Under the pieces are notes generated by a model. It was not told where the DNA came from. It did no database searches and worked only from the letters and a program-made list of their open reading frames with translations. From Flavobacterium foetidum (GTDB taxonomy: Bacteria; Bacteroidota; Bacteroidia; Flavobacteriales; Flavobacteriaceae), in contig NZ_SJTF01000004.1 of the NCBI RefSeq assembly GCF_004634245.1, positions 248,001 through 312,000 of the forward strand: 64,000 nucleotides of DNA, written 5' to 3'. Both the position numbers and the translations under genes were made by a program. This document shows positions 28,218-37,915 of this stretch, piece after piece; position 1 is the stretch's first letter, and each line of letters begins with the position of its first letter.

Positions 28218-29249
28218 ATGAAAGTAACCATAGACGGTCAAAGTATAGACGTAGAACCAGGAACAACGATCCTGCAGGCTGCACGTATGATTGGTGGAGA
28301 TTTGGTGCCGCCAGCCATGTGTTATTACTCAAAATTAAAAGGCAGCGGTGGAAAATGCCGTTGTTGTTTAGTTGAAGTTTCTAAAGGTAGTGAAGCTGAT
28401 CCAAGACCAATGCCAAAACTTATGGCATCTTGTGTAACAGGATGTATGGACGGAATGGAAGTAAACAGTAAATCTTCTGCCAGAGTTACCGAAGCGCGTA
28501 AATCTGTAACAGAGTTTTTATTAATCAACCACCCATTAGACTGTCCAATTTGTGATCAGGCGGGAGAATGTGATCTTCAAAATTTAAGTTTTGAGCACGG
28601 AAACCCGAAATCACGTTATATTGAAGAAAAAAGAACATTCGAGCCAGAAGATATTGGTCCAAATATTCAACTTCATATGAACCGTTGTATTTTATGTCAA
28701 AGATGTGTACAAGTTGCAGATCAATTGACAGACAACAGAGTTCACGGAGTATTAGATCGTGGTGATCACGCTAATATTTCAACAGGAATTTCTAAAGCAA
28801 TCGACAACGAGTTTTCTGGAAACATGATCGACGTTTGTCCAGTTGGAGCTTTAACAGATAAAACTTTCCGTTTTAAATCAAGAGTTTGGTTTAATAAACC
28901 TTACAACGCACACAGAGAATGTACTACTCCAGGATGTTGCGGTAAAACTACCGTTTGGATGTTTGGTGGAGAGATTCAGCGTGTAACTGGTCGTAAAGAC
29001 GAGTACCATGAAGTTGAAGAATTCATCTGCAACAGTTGTCGTTTTGATCACAAAGATGTGAATGACTGGGTTATTGAAGGGCCAAGAGAATTTGAAAAAG
29101 ATTCTGTTATCAACCAAAACAATTACACTCAAAAACTAGAGAAAGTTACTATCGATACAGAAAAGAACATTCTTTTAGGTAGAGATATCGACCGTAAAAA
29201 AATTAGTATGGCAGCAATTCCATTAACTGATAAAGATCAAAAACAATAA
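28218..29249 (+). CDS. nuoG: NADH-quinone oxidoreductase subunit G, short form
   Basis: A 343-residue iron-sulfur subunit, much shorter than the 700-900-residue NuoG of many bacteria. Domains in order: 2Fe-2S ferredoxin (Cys35, Cys47/49/50, Cys72), the His-Cys N5 segment (His105, Cys109, Cys112, Cys118), the N4 cluster (Cys157, Cys160, Cys163, Cys207), then a short region with Cys235, Cys240-241, Cys271 and Cys274. The molybdopterin-like domain that normally follows is missing, and the gene runs straight into nuoH (3-bp gap). No frameshift or decay is visible, so this is a natural short form. Confidence 0.93.
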   Translation: MKVTIDGQSIDVEPGTTILQAARMIGGDLVPPAMCYYSKLKGSGGKCRCCLVEVSKGSEADPRPMPKLMASCVTGCMDGMEVNSKSSARVTEARKSVTEFLLINHPLDCPICDQAGECDLQNLSFEHGNPKSRYIEEKRTFEPEDIGPNIQLHMNRCILCQRCVQVADQLTDNRVHGVLDRGDHANISTGISKAIDNEFSGNMIDVCPVGALTDKTFRFKSRVWFNKPYNAHRECTTPGCCGKTTVWMFGGEIQRVTGRKDEYHEVEEFICNSCRFDHKDVNDWVIEGPREFEKDSVINQNNYTQKLEKVTIDTEKNILLGRDIDRKKISMAAIPLTDKDQKQ

Positions 29250-29252
29250 GAA

Positions 29253-30305
29253 ATGGAAAGTGCATTTATTATAGAAAAAAGTGTTGTTATTGTTGTCGTT
29301 TTTGCGGTAACAATGATTATGGCTATGTATTCTACTTGGGCAGAACGTAAAGTTGCCGCTTTCTTGCAAGACCGCGTTGGACCAAACCGCGCTGGATGGG
29401 GAGGTTTATTACAGCCGCTTGCAGATGGTATGAAATTATTCTCTAAAGAAGAGTTTTTCCCAAACACGCCAAATAGATTTTTATTCGTTGTTGGGCCAGC
29501 AATTGCAATGAGTACAGCTTTAATGACGAGTGCTGTAATTCCGTGGGGAGATCGTTTGCATCTTTTCGGAAGAGACATCATTCTTCAGGCTACCGATGTA
29601 AATATTGCTTTATTATACATTTTTGGAGTGCTTTCTGTTGGAGTTTACGGCATCATGATTGGTGGATGGGCTTCTAACAACAAATTCTCTTTGATGGGAG
29701 CTATTCGTGCAGCTTCTCAAATGGTTTCGTACGAGATTGCAATGGGATTATCAATAATCGCTTTATTGATGATGACTGGCACAATGAGCTTAAAAGAAAT
29801 CTCACTACAACAACAGGGAATGAACTGGAATGTTTTTTATCAGCCATTATCATTCTTAATTTTCCTAATCTGTTCATTTGCAGAAACAAACAGAACTCCT
29901 TTCGACTTAGCAGAATGTGAGAACGAGTTAATTGGAGGTTATCACACAGAATATTCATCTATGAAAATGGGATTCTATTTATTTGCCGAATATGCAAGTA
30001 TGTTTATCTCTTCTACAATTATTTCTGTTTTATTCTTTGGAGGATACAACTACCCTGGAATGCAATGGATGGTTGACAACGTAGGTGTAAATGCAGCAAA
30101 CTTATTAGGAATTGGAGCTTTATTTGCAAAAATATGTTTCTTCATATTCTTCTATATGTGGGTACGTTGGACAATTCCAAGATTTAGATATGACCAATTA
30201 ATGAACTTAGGATGGAGAATTTTAATTCCGCTTTCGATCATTAATATCATGATTACAGGTGTTGTAATTTTAAGACATGAAATCTTAGCAACCTTAGGAT
30301 TCTAA
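29253..30305 (+). CDS. nuoH: NADH-quinone oxidoreductase subunit H
   Basis: A 350-residue membrane subunit (ND1) with about eight helices that forms the entry of the quinone cavity. The family motifs ERKVAAFLQDRVGPNRAGW and ETNRTPFDLAECENELIGGY are complete, including the conserved acidic residues of the E-channel. Confidence 0.97.
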   Translation: MESAFIIEKSVVIVVVFAVTMIMAMYSTWAERKVAAFLQDRVGPNRAGWGGLLQPLADGMKLFSKEEFFPNTPNRFLFVVGPAIAMSTALMTSAVIPWGDRLHLFGRDIILQATDVNIALLYIFGVLSVGVYGIMIGGWASNNKFSLMGAIRAASQMVSYEIAMGLSIIALLMMTGTMSLKEISLQQQGMNWNVFYQPLSFLIFLICSFAETNRTPFDLAECENELIGGYHTEYSSMKMGFYLFAEYASMFISSTIISVLFFGGYNYPGMQWMVDNVGVNAANLLGIGALFAKICFFIFFYMWVRWTIPRFRYDQLMNLGWRILIPLSIINIMITGVVILRHEILATLGF

Positions 30306-30389
30306 GAATCGTAATTGCTTCAAATAAAAACAAATAGATTTTGAATTTGATTCTTTTCAAATTGTAAATCATAAACTATAATAGTAAAA

Positions 30390-30935
30390 ATGTCAATAGA
30401 AACTATATCATTATCGGGTAGAAAAAAGGTGGTGTCAAATAAGGACATGTCTTTTATTGAACGATTGTATCTTGTGGCGATTGTAAAAGGTTTGTTTATT
30501 ACTGTAAAACACCTTTTCAGAAAAAAAGTTACCATTCATTATCCTGAGCAGGTTCGCGAAATGAGTCCGGTTTATCGTGGCCAGCACATGCTGAAACGCG
30601 ATGAACAAGGTCGTGAGAACTGTACCGCTTGTGGATTATGTGCTTTATCTTGCCCTGCAGAAGCGATTACAATGAAAGCCGCAGAACGCAAAGCTGATGA
30701 AAAACACTTATACAGAGAAGAAAAATACGCTGAAATATACGAAATCAATATGCTTCGTTGTATTTTCTGCGGTTTATGTGAAGAAGCTTGTCCAAAAGAC
30801 GCTATTTACTTAACCGAATCTAAAGTTTTAGTTCCTGCTAATTACAAAAGAGAAGATTTCATTTTCGGGAAAGATAAATTGGTAATGCCTTTAGAAATGG
30901 CTATGAAAAACGCTCAACTTAAAAACGCTAACTAA
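30390..30935 (+). CDS. nuoI: NADH-quinone oxidoreductase subunit I
   Basis: A 181-residue 8Fe ferredoxin-type subunit carrying clusters N6a and N6b. Two CxxCxxCxxxC motifs: Cys78, 81, 84, 88 (CTACGLCALSCP) and Cys124, 127, 130, 134 (CIFCGLCEEACP). The N-terminal amphipathic helix that anchors it to the membrane is present. It follows nuoH after 84 bp and abuts nuoJ. Confidence 0.97.
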   Translation: MSIETISLSGRKKVVSNKDMSFIERLYLVAIVKGLFITVKHLFRKKVTIHYPEQVREMSPVYRGQHMLKRDEQGRENCTACGLCALSCPAEAITMKAAERKADEKHLYREEKYAEIYEINMLRCIFCGLCEEACPKDAIYLTESKVLVPANYKREDFIFGKDKLVMPLEMAMKNAQLKNAN

Positions 30936-31475
30936 ATGATACATATTCCAGATCTTGCAAACGCAACTCCTGTAGGGGTGATATTTTGTATCTTAGCGTT
31001 TATTACCATTATTACTGCTTTCTTGACTATTTTCAGCAGAAACCCGATACACTCAGCAATTTACTTAGTGATTTGCTTCTTCTCTATCGCTGGTCATTAT
31101 TTACTATTAAATTCTCAATTTTTAGCTGTTGTTCATATAATAGTCTACTCGGGAGCAATTATGATTCTGTTCCTGTTTACCATCATGTTGATGAATCTGA
31201 ACGAACAAAAAGATGTGCACCGCCCTAGAATCACACGTTTAGGCGCTATTGTTTCTTTCTGTTTAATCCTAATTGTTTTGATTGCTCTTTTCATCAACTC
31301 TAAACCAATTGTAGGCGAGTACGATTCTACTGGAGAAGATTTCCAATCAATCAAAGTTTTAGGTAAAATTTTATTGGACGACTATATGGTTCCGTTTGAA
31401 TTTGCTTCGATCTTGCTTTTGGTGGCTATGATTGGAACAGTTCTATTGTCTAAAAAAGAAAAATTAAATAAATAA
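30936..31475 (+). CDS. nuoJ: NADH-quinone oxidoreductase subunit J
   Basis: A 179-residue ND6-type membrane subunit with five helices. The third helix has the conserved [17 protein letters not shown] sequence, including the pi-bulge tyrosine region. It starts directly after nuoI; its stop overlaps nuoK by 1 bp. Confidence 0.95.
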   Translation: MIHIPDLANATPVGVIFCILAFITIITAFLTIFSRNPIHSAIYLVICFFSIAGHYLLLNSQFLAVVHIIVYSGAIMILFLFTIMLMNLNEQKDVHRPRITRLGAIVSFCLILIVLIALFINSKPIVGEYDSTGEDFQSIKVLGKILLDDYMVPFEFASILLLVAMIGTVLLSKKEKLNK

Positions 31476-31795
31476 TGGGTAATATATTAAATCAAATAGG
31501 TATTGAGAACTACATCTTTTTGAGTGTCGTACTTTTCTGTATTGGTATTTTTGGTGTATTGTACAGACGAAATGCAATTATCGTTTTCATGTCTATCGAA
31601 ATTATGTTGAATGCGGTAAACCTTTTATTTGTTGCTTTTTCAACTTATCATCAGGATGCGCAAGGACAAGTTTTTGTGTTCTTCTCGATGGCAGTTGCTG
31701 CAGCTGAAGTTGCGGTAGGATTGGCCATTTTGGTTTCTATTTTTAGAAATATTGGATCAATCAGTATCGATAATTTAAAAAATTTAAAAGGATAA
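31475..31795 (+). CDS. nuoK: NADH-quinone oxidoreductase subunit K
   Basis: A 106-residue ND4L-type membrane subunit with three helices and the two buried glutamates of the proton path ([17 protein letters not shown] and [13 protein letters not shown]). It overlaps nuoJ by 1 bp, implying translational coupling. Confidence 0.95.
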   Translation: MGNILNQIGIENYIFLSVVLFCIGIFGVLYRRNAIIVFMSIEIMLNAVNLLFVAFSTYHQDAQGQVFVFFSMAVAAAEVAVGLAILVSIFRNIGSISIDNLKNLKG

Positions 31796-31801
31796 TCAGA
31801 A

Positions 31802-33673
31802 ATGGATACCAATTTAGCTTTACTTTTAGTATTAACGCCTTTTTTAGGATTTTTAATCAATGTTTTCTTTGGAAAAAGCTTAGGAAAAACTGTTTCTGGA
31901 ACAATCGGAACACTTGCCGTAGCAATTTCTTTTATAGTTACTCTTGTACTTTTTAATCAAATAAATTCGACTGGAAAAGGAATTGAAGTTACTTTATTTG
32001 ATTGGATTCAGATCAGTAACTTAAAAATCAATCTCGGATTTTTATTAGATCAATTATCTGTTCTTTGGTTACTTTTTGTGACTGGAATCGGGTCTTTGAT
32101 TCACTTATACTCTATCAGTTACATGCATGATGACGAAAACATGCACAAATTCTTCTCTTACCTGAATTTGTTCGTTTTCTTTATGATCACACTTGTAATT
32201 GGAAGCAACTTATTAGTTCTTTTCATCGGATGGGAAGGTGTCGGACTTTGTTCGTACCTGTTAATTGGATTCTGGTATAAAAACCAAGATTACAATGATG
32301 CTGCGAAAAAAGCTTTCATCATGAACAGAATTGGAGATTTAGGTCTTTTAATCGGAATGTTTATCATCGGGTCAATGTTTTCTACATTAGATTATGCAAC
32401 TTTAAAAACTGCAGTTTCCGAAGGTTCTCCGTTACTTTCTTTAGCCGCTTTATGTTTGTTTATTGGAGCTTGTGGTAAATCTGCTCAAATTCCGCTATAC
32501 ACTTGGTTGCCAGATGCCATGGCTGGACCAACTCCAGTTTCTGCATTAATCCACGCAGCTACGATGGTAACTGCAGGTATCTTTATGGTAACAAGATTAA
32601 ACTTTGTTTTTGATTTAGCAGTTGACGTTCAAACTGTCATAGCAGTTATTGGAGCTATCACTTCATTATTGGCAGCTACTATTGGTTTAGTTCAAAACGA
32701 CATCAAAAAAGTATTGGCTTATTCAACAGTTTCACAATTAGGTTTAATGTTCTTGGCATTAGGTTTTGGAGCTTATGAAGTAGCTGTTTTTCACGTAATC
32801 ACTCACGCTTTCTTTAAAGCTTGTTTATTCTTAGGCTCAGGTTCTGTAATTCACGGATTACACGGAGAACAAGACATGCGCAAAATGGGTGGACTACGTA
32901 AAGCAATGCCAATTACATTCTGGACCATGATGATTTCTTCATTAGCAATCTCAGGTGTTCCATTCTTCTCTGGATTCTTTTCTAAAGACGAAATCTTATT
33001 GACGGCTTTCCATCACAGTATTCCATTATATGTTGTTGGGTCTATTGCTTCTGTCATGACCGCTTTTTATATGTTTAGATTGATGTTCTTGACTTTCTTC
33101 AAAGAATTTAGAGGAACTGAAGAACAAAAACATCATTTGCACGAAAGTGGTTCATTAATTACTATTCCACTTATCATCTTAGCTATTTTAGCCACTTTTG
33201 GCGGATTAATTAGTTTACCTGGAAACAGTTGGCTAAATGAATACCTTTCTCCTCTTTTCACAAAAGCTGAAGGCGGAGAACACCATTTAGGCGCAACAGA
33301 ATACACTTTGATGGGTGTTGCTGTTTTAGGCGGTTTATTAGGAATACTGATTGCTTACATTAAATATTTCAAACAAAATAATGTACCTGAATCTGATGAC
33401 AATATTATTGGTTTGTCTAAGCTTTTATATGATAAATATTATATCGATGAAATTTATGAAGCTGTTATCGTAAAGCCAATTAACTTTTTATCTAAATTCT
33501 TTAGAGATTATATTGAAACAGGTATAGCCGCGTTTGTTTTCGGATTTGGAAAAGTTACAGGAGAAATCGCTTTTCAAGGTAAAAAAATACAAACCGGAAG
33601 TATTGGATTGTATCTGTTTGTTTTTGTCATAGGACTTTGCGCAATTGTTTCCTATTTATTTTTAGCTCAATAA
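31802..33673 (+). CDS. nuoL: NADH-quinone oxidoreductase subunit L
   Basis: A 623-residue antiporter-like proton-pumping subunit (ND5). It has the proton-channel glutamate in WEGVGLCSYLLIGFWY, the lysine/histidine segment PLYTWLPDAMAGPTPVSALI, and a long C-terminal part with the lateral helix and a terminal transmembrane anchor (GLYLFVFVIGLCAIVSYLFL). Confidence 0.97.
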   Translation: MDTNLALLLVLTPFLGFLINVFFGKSLGKTVSGTIGTLAVAISFIVTLVLFNQINSTGKGIEVTLFDWIQISNLKINLGFLLDQLSVLWLLFVTGIGSLIHLYSISYMHDDENMHKFFSYLNLFVFFMITLVIGSNLLVLFIGWEGVGLCSYLLIGFWYKNQDYNDAAKKAFIMNRIGDLGLLIGMFIIGSMFSTLDYATLKTAVSEGSPLLSLAALCLFIGACGKSAQIPLYTWLPDAMAGPTPVSALIHAATMVTAGIFMVTRLNFVFDLAVDVQTVIAVIGAITSLLAATIGLVQNDIKKVLAYSTVSQLGLMFLALGFGAYEVAVFHVITHAFFKACLFLGSGSVIHGLHGEQDMRKMGGLRKAMPITFWTMMISSLAISGVPFFSGFFSKDEILLTAFHHSIPLYVVGSIASVMTAFYMFRLMFLTFFKEFRGTEEQKHHLHESGSLITIPLIILAILATFGGLISLPGNSWLNEYLSPLFTKAEGGEHHLGATEYTLMGVAVLGGLLGILIAYIKYFKQNNVPESDDNIIGLSKLLYDKYYIDEIYEAVIVKPINFLSKFFRDYIETGIAAFVFGFGKVTGEIAFQGKKIQTGSIGLYLFVFVIGLCAIVSYLFLAQ

Positions 33674-33683
33674 TATTATAACT

Positions 33684-35123
33684 ATGAACGTTTCTACTAT
33701 ATTAATTATACTTTTAATTGGTGCATTTGCCACTTATTTATCTGGTGACAAACTGGCTTCAAAAGTTGCATTACTTTTTAGTTTGGCAGCTCTTGGATGT
33801 TCGATTCTATTATTGAATAATTATAATGCCGGCGAAAACATTAGCTTTATCGCAAACTGGATCAATAAACCAACTATCGTTCTTGCCTTAAATGCAGACG
33901 GACTTGGAATTGCAATGGTTTTGTTAACTCTTGCCTTAACTCCGATTATTATATTTTCATCTTTTGGGAATGAATACAAAAATGCCAAATCATTTTATGC
34001 CTTAATTTTATTTATGGCATTTGCTATGGCCGGGACTTTCTTGGCTGCAGACGGACTTTTGTATTATGTATTCTGGGAACTTGCTCTTGTTCCGATTTAC
34101 TTTATCGCACTTATCTGGGGTAATGGTGATGCTGAAGAACGCAGAAAAGCAGTGGTTAAATTCTTTATCTATACCCTTGCAGGATCTTTGTTCATGCTGA
34201 CCGCCTTTATCTATTTATACCAAAAAACCGGAAGCTTCTTGCTTGAAAAATTATATGCTGCAGAATTATCTTCTAACGAGCAGTTATGGATTTTCTTGGC
34301 GTTCTTCTTAGCTTACGCGATCAAAATTCCGATTATTCCTTTCCATACATGGCAGGCAAATGTATACCAAAAAGCACCAACTGTTGGAACGATGCTTTTA
34401 TCTGGTATCATGCTTAAAATGGGATTATACAGTGTACTTCGTTGGCAATTGCCGATTGCTCCGCTTGCTGCAAAAGAGTATTTGAATATTTTTATTTCTC
34501 TCGGTATTGCAGGTGTAATCTACGGCTCTATCGTGGCTTTGAAACAAAAAGACCTGAAAAAACTTTTGGCTTACTCTTCTCTTGCACACGTTGGTTTGAT
34601 TGCGGCAGGATCTTATACTCTTACTCTTGATGGTTTAAGAGGTGCTGTACTCCAAATGATTGCTCACGGTTTTGTGGTAGTTGGATTATTCTTTGCTGCA
34701 GAAGTTATTTTCAGAAGATTTGAAACTAGAGAAATTTCAGAAATGGGCGGTATCCGCATACAATCTCCAAAATTTACATCTATGTTTTTGATTTTGGTTT
34801 TGGCTTCGGTTGCGTTGCCTAGTACTTTCAATTTTGTTGGAGAATTTACAGTATTGTATAGCTTGTCTCAAATTAATATCTGGTTTGCAGTTTTAGGAGG
34901 AACTACTATCATCTTAGGTGCTTATTACATGCTTAAAATGTTTCAGCAGGTAATGCTGGGAGAAGCAAACTCAAAAACATTTGCTGATGTGAGCCTTAAT
35001 GAAGGAATTTCATTTGCAGTAATTATTGCTGTATTATTGTTCTTCGGATTTTATCCAAAACCAATTACAGATTTAATCACTCCAAGTCTTGAAACTATTT
35101 TGAGCGTAATCAATAAGAATTAA
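33684..35123 (+). CDS. nuoM: NADH-quinone oxidoreductase subunit M
   Basis: A 479-residue antiporter-like subunit (ND4). Characteristic segments: FWELALVPIYFIALIWG with the channel glutamate, KIPIIPFHTWQANVYQKAP, and the central helix lysine region LKKLLAYSSLAHVG. About 14 helices; length typical. Ten bases after nuoL. Confidence 0.97.
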   Translation: MNVSTILIILLIGAFATYLSGDKLASKVALLFSLAALGCSILLLNNYNAGENISFIANWINKPTIVLALNADGLGIAMVLLTLALTPIIIFSSFGNEYKNAKSFYALILFMAFAMAGTFLAADGLLYYVFWELALVPIYFIALIWGNGDAEERRKAVVKFFIYTLAGSLFMLTAFIYLYQKTGSFLLEKLYAAELSSNEQLWIFLAFFLAYAIKIPIIPFHTWQANVYQKAPTVGTMLLSGIMLKMGLYSVLRWQLPIAPLAAKEYLNIFISLGIAGVIYGSIVALKQKDLKKLLAYSSLAHVGLIAAGSYTLTLDGLRGAVLQMIAHGFVVVGLFFAAEVIFRRFETREISEMGGIRIQSPKFTSMFLILVLASVALPSTFNFVGEFTVLYSLSQINIWFAVLGGTTIILGAYYMLKMFQQVMLGEANSKTFADVSLNEGISFAVIIAVLLFFGFYPKPITDLITPSLETILSVINKN

Positions 35124-35186
35124 TATTTTAAACAAAATAAATTAGGAACTCATTATTTTTTGAAATCCTAAATCAAAAAAACAAAA

Positions 35187-36578
35187 ATGAATACATTAAT
35201 AGCTATAACAGGATTGGGTATTTTTTGCCTATTGTTTGAAATTCTTAATTTAAGGAAAGCCATTATTCCGATTACCATTGCAGGATTGCTTGGTGTTTTG
35301 GCTCTTAATTATTGCGAGTTTGGAGCAGAACAAAGTTATTACAACAACATGATTACAGTGAGCAAATTCTCTACTGCTTTCTCATCTTTGTTTATCATTA
35401 TAACCATTTTTCTGGTAGCTTTAAGTCATAATTTTTATCATAATCACCCAACCAAAATTTCAGATTATGTAGCTATAAAAGTATTTTTATTGGCTGGTGG
35501 CGTTGCGATGGTTTCGTTCGGAAACTTAGCTATGTTCTTTTTAGGGATTGAAGTTCTTTCTATCGCTTTGTATGTTTTAGCGGCAAGCGACCGTTTAAAC
35601 ATCAAAAGCAATGAAGCTGGAATGAAATATTTTCTTATGGGTTCTTTTGCTTCGGGTATTATCCTTTTCGGAATCTGTTTGATTTATGGAGCTATGGGGA
35701 GTTTTGATATAACAGAAATTCATGAAAGCGCCTTATCTGCCGAATTGCCAATATGGTTTCCGATCGGAATGATTTTGATGGTTGTTGGAATGCTGTTTAA
35801 AATCGCGGCTGTTCCTTTTCACTTTTGGGCTCCAGATGTATACGAAGGTTCGCCTGCTCTGACAACCGCTTTAATGAGCACGCTTGCTAAAATTGTAGCC
35901 GTTGCAACATTGTTTAAATTGGTTTCTGGTCTTAATTTAATTTCATCTCTAGAAAATCAGGATCTTTTATATACTTTCCAGAATATCGTTGTATTCTTAT
36001 CTATTGCTTCTATGACTGTCGGAAACATCATGGCATTAAGACAGGTAAATGTAAAACGTATGCTTGCTTTTTCTGGTATTTCTCACGCTGGATTTATGTT
36101 AATGACACTATTAACGGTTTCTGCTTCAGCTGGTGTTTTATTGTATTACACGGCGGCTTATGCTTTAGCCGGAATTGCGGCATTCAGTGTGATTTTATAT
36201 GTATGTAGAGATCATGACAATGAAGATATCACAAATTTCCACGGACTAGGAAAAACAAATCCGCTTTTGGCTGCGATTCTTACCGCATCATTATTATCAA
36301 TGGCGGGTATTCCTATTTTCTCAGGATTCTTTGCAAAACTATTTTTGTTCGACCAAACCATCAAAGCAGGGTTCGTTAGTTTAGTAATTGTTGCGGTAAT
36401 TAACTCAATCATCAGCGTTGGTTATTATTTCAAATTGATCATTGCAATGTATTCTAAAGAGCCTAACCAGGAAAGAACCGGAAAACCATTCCTTATTTAT
36501 GCCGCAGCGGTAGTTTCGATTGCCTTAAATATTATTTTAGGTTTATTTCCTTCATTAGTTTTAGATTTACTAAACTAA
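35187..36578 (+). CDS. nuoN: NADH-quinone oxidoreductase subunit N
   Basis: A 463-residue antiporter-like subunit (ND2), the last of the operon. Motifs: FLGIEVLSIALYVLAASDR with the channel glutamate, AAVPFHFWAPDVYEGSPALT and VKRMLAFSGISHAGFMLM. A terminator follows 22 bp after the stop, closing a complete nuoA-N set; nuoC and nuoD are separate genes. Confidence 0.97.
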   Translation: MNTLIAITGLGIFCLLFEILNLRKAIIPITIAGLLGVLALNYCEFGAEQSYYNNMITVSKFSTAFSSLFIIITIFLVALSHNFYHNHPTKISDYVAIKVFLLAGGVAMVSFGNLAMFFLGIEVLSIALYVLAASDRLNIKSNEAGMKYFLMGSFASGIILFGICLIYGAMGSFDITEIHESALSAELPIWFPIGMILMVVGMLFKIAAVPFHFWAPDVYEGSPALTTALMSTLAKIVAVATLFKLVSGLNLISSLENQDLLYTFQNIVVFLSIASMTVGNIMALRQVNVKRMLAFSGISHAGFMLMTLLTVSASAGVLLYYTAAYALAGIAAFSVILYVCRDHDNEDITNFHGLGKTNPLLAAILTASLLSMAGIPIFSGFFAKLFLFDQTIKAGFVSLVIVAVINSIISVGYYFKLIIAMYSKEPNQERTGKPFLIYAAAVVSIALNIILGLFPSLVLDLLN

Positions 36579-36600
36579 TCGGAAACCCCTATATTCTTAG

Positions 36601-36634
36601 AAAATCCATCAAACAACTTTTGATGGATTTTTTA
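36601..36634 (+). terminator. Terminator of the nuo operon
   Basis: AAATCCATCAAA pairs with TTTGATGGATTT, followed by T-rich sequence. Confidence 0.88.
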
Positions 36635-36710
36635 TTTTCAGCCAAATTACAAGAAGAGAAATTCATGTTAAAAAAGTCTATACGATAAACTACACTTGAA
36701 AAAAACTCCA

Positions 36711-36718
36711 TATATTTG
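36711..36718 (+). promoter_or_regulatory. -7 promoter box of the Bax-inhibitor-like gene
   Basis: TATATTTG, 23 bp before the start codon. No clear -33 element. Confidence 0.55.
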
Positions 36719-36741
36719 AGTTCAATTAAAAGTATTAAACT

Positions 36742-37512
36742 ATGAACTTTAATTCTAACAACCCATTTTTAAGTAATAAACGATTTTCATCAAACGCTAC
36801 TTCCAGAACTCAGCAAGTAAACGGGCAAGTTATTGATTATAATCAGGAAATGACTATTTCTGGAACAATCAACAAAACAGCAATCTTATTTCTAATCTTA
36901 TGCGCTTCCTCTATGATTACATGGTGGATGGCATTTAATGGAATGAATCCGATGCTGCCTGCAATCGGAGGTGCTATTGTTGGTTTGATACTTGTTGTAA
37001 TTTCTGCATTCAAGCCTCAAGCATCACCTTATCTTGCACCGGGATATGCATTATTTGAAGGATTGTTTATCGGAGGAATTTCAGCTATTTTTGAAATAAG
37101 ATTTCCAGGAATTGTGTTGAATGCCGTGGGAGCAACTTTGGTTACTTTCTTGGTTTGTCTGGGATTATATAAGTTTAGAATAGTAAAAGTTAATGAGCAA
37201 TTTAAGTCGATAGTTATTGCTGCTACATTAGCAATTGCAACTTATTACTTATTTTCTTGGCTTGCTTCTCTAATATTTAACTATACTCCTGTTCATTACG
37301 GAAATTCGTTGATGAGCATCGGAATTAGTGTTTTTGTAATTATTATAGCAGCCTTAAATTTATTTTTAGATTTTGATCTAATAGAAAAAGGAGCGCAACA
37401 AAGAATGCCTAAATTTATGGAATGGTACGGTGCAATGGGATTGATGATTACATTGGTTTGGCTGTATATCGAATTCTTAAGATTGTTATCAAAATTATAC
37501 AGTAGAGATTAA
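36742..37512 (+). CDS. Bax inhibitor-1/YccA family membrane protein
   Basis: A 256-residue integral membrane protein. The first 45 residues are polar and Asn/Ser-rich, followed by seven hydrophobic helices. Features of the BI-1 family include a TINKTAILFLILCASSM first helix, PGYALFEGLFIGGISAIFE and the C-terminal DFDLIEKGAQQRMPKFMEWY, which holds the paired acidic residues linked in BI-1 homologues to pH-sensitive ion leak. Its role in bacteria is poorly known. It stands alone with promoter box and terminator. Confidence 0.92.
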   Translation: MNFNSNNPFLSNKRFSSNATSRTQQVNGQVIDYNQEMTISGTINKTAILFLILCASSMITWWMAFNGMNPMLPAIGGAIVGLILVVISAFKPQASPYLAPGYALFEGLFIGGISAIFEIRFPGIVLNAVGATLVTFLVCLGLYKFRIVKVNEQFKSIVIAATLAIATYYLFSWLASLIFNYTPVHYGNSLMSIGISVFVIIIAALNLFLDFDLIEKGAQQRMPKFMEWYGAMGLMITLVWLYIEFLRLLSKLYSRD

Positions 37513-37532
37513 ATTTTTATTTCTATCATATC

Positions 37533-37566
37533 AAAGCCTTTCTGTTTGACCAGAAAGGCTTTTTTA
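37533..37566 (+). terminator. Terminator of the Bax-inhibitor-like gene
   Basis: AAAGCCTTTCTG pairs with CAGAAAGGCTTT, followed by T. Confidence 0.88.
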
Positions 37567-37735
37567 TTTTATATGCGAATCTTAATATAATAAAAAATAA
37601 TTTTGTCTTTTTTCTTACAAATTTTAATGTAATTTTAATGCAATAAAAAAAGCAAGAATTTACCATTTTTAAACCACATTTTTTGCTGAGTAATAACTTC
37701 CTCAACGAATACAACTGATTTGTAAATTTCAATTT

Positions 37736-37770
37736 ATGCAATTAATTACAATTTTTGTAATTTGTTGCAT
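37736..37770. promoter_or_regulatory. Nested palindrome upstream of the pectate lyase gene
   Basis: Outer arms ATGCAA (37736-37741) and TTGCAT (37765-37770), inner arms ATTACAA (37745-37751) and TTGTAAT (37755-37761). The ATTACA/TGTAAT core recurs in the operator at 37858. The 403-bp gap 37513-37915 is otherwise AT-rich without any ORF recognised. Confidence 0.5.
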
Positions 37771-37849
37771 TTTTGATTTTTTAAAATGTAATTTTTAACG
37801 ATATACAAAATTTTATCAGTAAAAAACTGCATTATTATCAATTTATATT

Positions 37850-37871
37850 TATTTTTGTGTAATCGATTACA
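37850..37871 (+). promoter_or_regulatory. Pectate lyase promoter with LacI-type operator
   Basis: -7 box TATTTTTG (37850-37857) directly followed by the perfect palindrome TGTAATCGATTACA (37858-37871) over the expected transcription start. A CG-centred 14-bp palindrome is typical of LacI/GalR-family sites, so repression lifted by a pectin breakdown product is plausible. Confidence 0.6.
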
Positions 37872-37915
37872 ACTAAACCACTTACTAATTATCATGAACC
37901 TTAAACCAAACAATT

